A stretch of 6,650 bases of DNA from DATKIY01 sp035543875 (GTDB lineage: Bacteria; Actinomycetota; Actinomycetes; JAHEKZ01), in assembly GCA_035543875.1 (NCBI GenBank), contig DATKIY010000050.1, positions 1 to 6,650 of the forward strand, in the 5' to 3' direction. Both the position numbers and the translations under genes were made by a program. Under the pieces are notes generated by a model that saw nothing but the letters and a program-made list of their open reading frames with translations, was not told the origin of the DNA and searched no databases. Numbering within the stretch: position 1 is the first letter of the stretch; every line of letters starts with the position of its first letter. Shown piece after piece: positions 6,116 through 6,650 of this stretch.

Positions 6116-6650
6116 ATGCAAACCGTCTGGAAAGGCTCGATCGCTTTCGGATTGGTCTCCATCCCGGTCCGACTAGTGTCGGCGACTGAGGAAAAGGACA
6201 TCAGCCTGCGCCAGGTCCACGAGGCCGACGGCGGGCGCATCAAGTACAAGCGCGTCTGCTCAATCGACGGCGAAGAGGTGGCGTACAGCAACATTGCGAA
6301 GGGCTACGAGGTGTCCGAGGGTGAGATGGTCATCCTCAAAGATGAGGACTTTTCGAACCTGCCCATAGCCTCGAACAAGACCGTTGAAGTGCTGAGCTTC
6401 GCCGACGCTGATGAAATCAACCCCATCGCCTTGTCGCGCGCCTATTACGCAGACCCAACTGGTGACGCCAAGCCGTACGTGTTGCTCCATGACACGTTGG
6501 TCGCCACGAACAAAGTTGCGATCGTCAAAGTCGCGCTGCGTCAAAAGGAACGCCTAGCCACGGTTCGCGCCCAGGACGGCGTCCTCGTCATTCACACCAT
6601 GCTTTGGCCAGACGAAGTACGCACACCGGCGTTTGGATTCATGAACGAAG
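6116..6650 (+). CDS. ku: Ku protein of non-homologous end joining (3' end beyond window)
   Basis: Bacterial Ku is a homodimer that encircles broken double-stranded DNA ends and recruits the ligase LigD. The window holds the first 178 codons of a protein usually 260-350 residues long; no stop is reached. The N-terminus MQTVWKGSIAFGLVSIPVRL is the family hallmark (WKG-x3-FGLV-x-IPV). It is followed by SATEEKDISLRQVHEADGGR, YKRVCSIDGEEV, and KGYEVSEGEMVIL. The later core strands and helix read AYYADP, YVLLHDTLVATNKVAIVKV and LVIHTMLWPDEVR. These cover the N-terminal part and most of the DNA-encircling beta-barrel; the bridge end and C-terminal tail are missing. ATG 6116 matches the family start; CAGG at 6108-6111 is close to it, and GGAAGG about 15 bases upstream is too far. 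ligD is not visible and may lie downstream or elsewhere. The gene is divergent from the zinc-ribbon gene. Confidence 0.95.
   Translation, partial: MQTVWKGSIAFGLVSIPVRLVSATEEKDISLRQVHEADGGRIKYKRVCSIDGEEVAYSNIAKGYEVSEGEMVILKDEDFSNLPIASNKTVEVLSFADADEINPIALSRAYYADPTGDAKPYVLLHDTLVATNKVAIVKVALRQKERLATVRAQDGVLVIHTMLWPDEVRTPAFGFMNE

Noticed and set aside
5958..6176. 72-codon plus-strand frame running into the start of ku
   Set aside because: It is in another frame from ku, overlaps its N-terminal hallmark, and has low protein-like quality.
6260..6544. 94-codon minus-strand frame opposite ku
   Set aside because: The plus strand encodes the conserved Ku core here; this is a complementary-strand shadow.

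Overview
The window looks like a piece of chromosome from a high-GC Gram-positive bacterium (actinobacterium). Several things point this way: GC-rich third codon positions, frequent GTG starts, short or overlapping gene junctions, a bacterial Ku gene, an actinobacterial-style maleylacetate reductase, and a large multi-membrane-span hydrolase-like protein of a kind I associate with actinobacteria. The genus cannot be fixed from the sequence. I see no insertion sequence, CRISPR array, tRNA or rRNA.

Left part, plus strand, about 1-2700. A 5'-truncated envelope-type protein of unknown function overlaps a maleylacetate reductase gene. A single-domain VOC (glyoxalase/dioxygenase superfamily) gene follows after 23 bases. 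After a further 48 bases comes a 61-residue, two-span membrane protein of the superinfection-immunity (Imm_superinfect) family. The reductase and VOC genes suggest the lower end of an aromatic-ring catabolic route (maleylacetate to 3-oxoadipate). No ring-cleaving intradiol dioxygenase lies in the window, so the substrate is unknown.

Middle part, minus strand, about 2719-5590. A 913-residue membrane protein dominates. Its two ends carry pieces of an alpha/beta-hydrolase active site: an HG oxyanion-type motif near residue 26, AHSLG with Ser747, and candidate Asp855 and His889. About 12 membrane segments separate them. Eleven bases after its stop begins a 35-codon gene for a single-span membrane peptide. 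This is too short for ordinary ORF calling but is well formed. It converges with the 61-residue membrane gene, and both stop codons sit in the arms of one inverted repeat, a possible bidirectional terminator.

Right part, about 5600-6650. A short GC hairpin lies in the leader of the 913-residue gene. Upstream is a small four-cysteine zinc-ribbon protein (minus strand). About 215 bases of divergent intergenic DNA follow, and then the first 178 codons of ku (plus strand), the end-binding protein of bacterial non-homologous end joining, cut by the window edge.

The most novel element is the 913-residue hydrolase-with-membrane-insert plus its coupled 35-residue membrane peptide. The link to the neighbouring superinfection-immunity-like gene is only positional.
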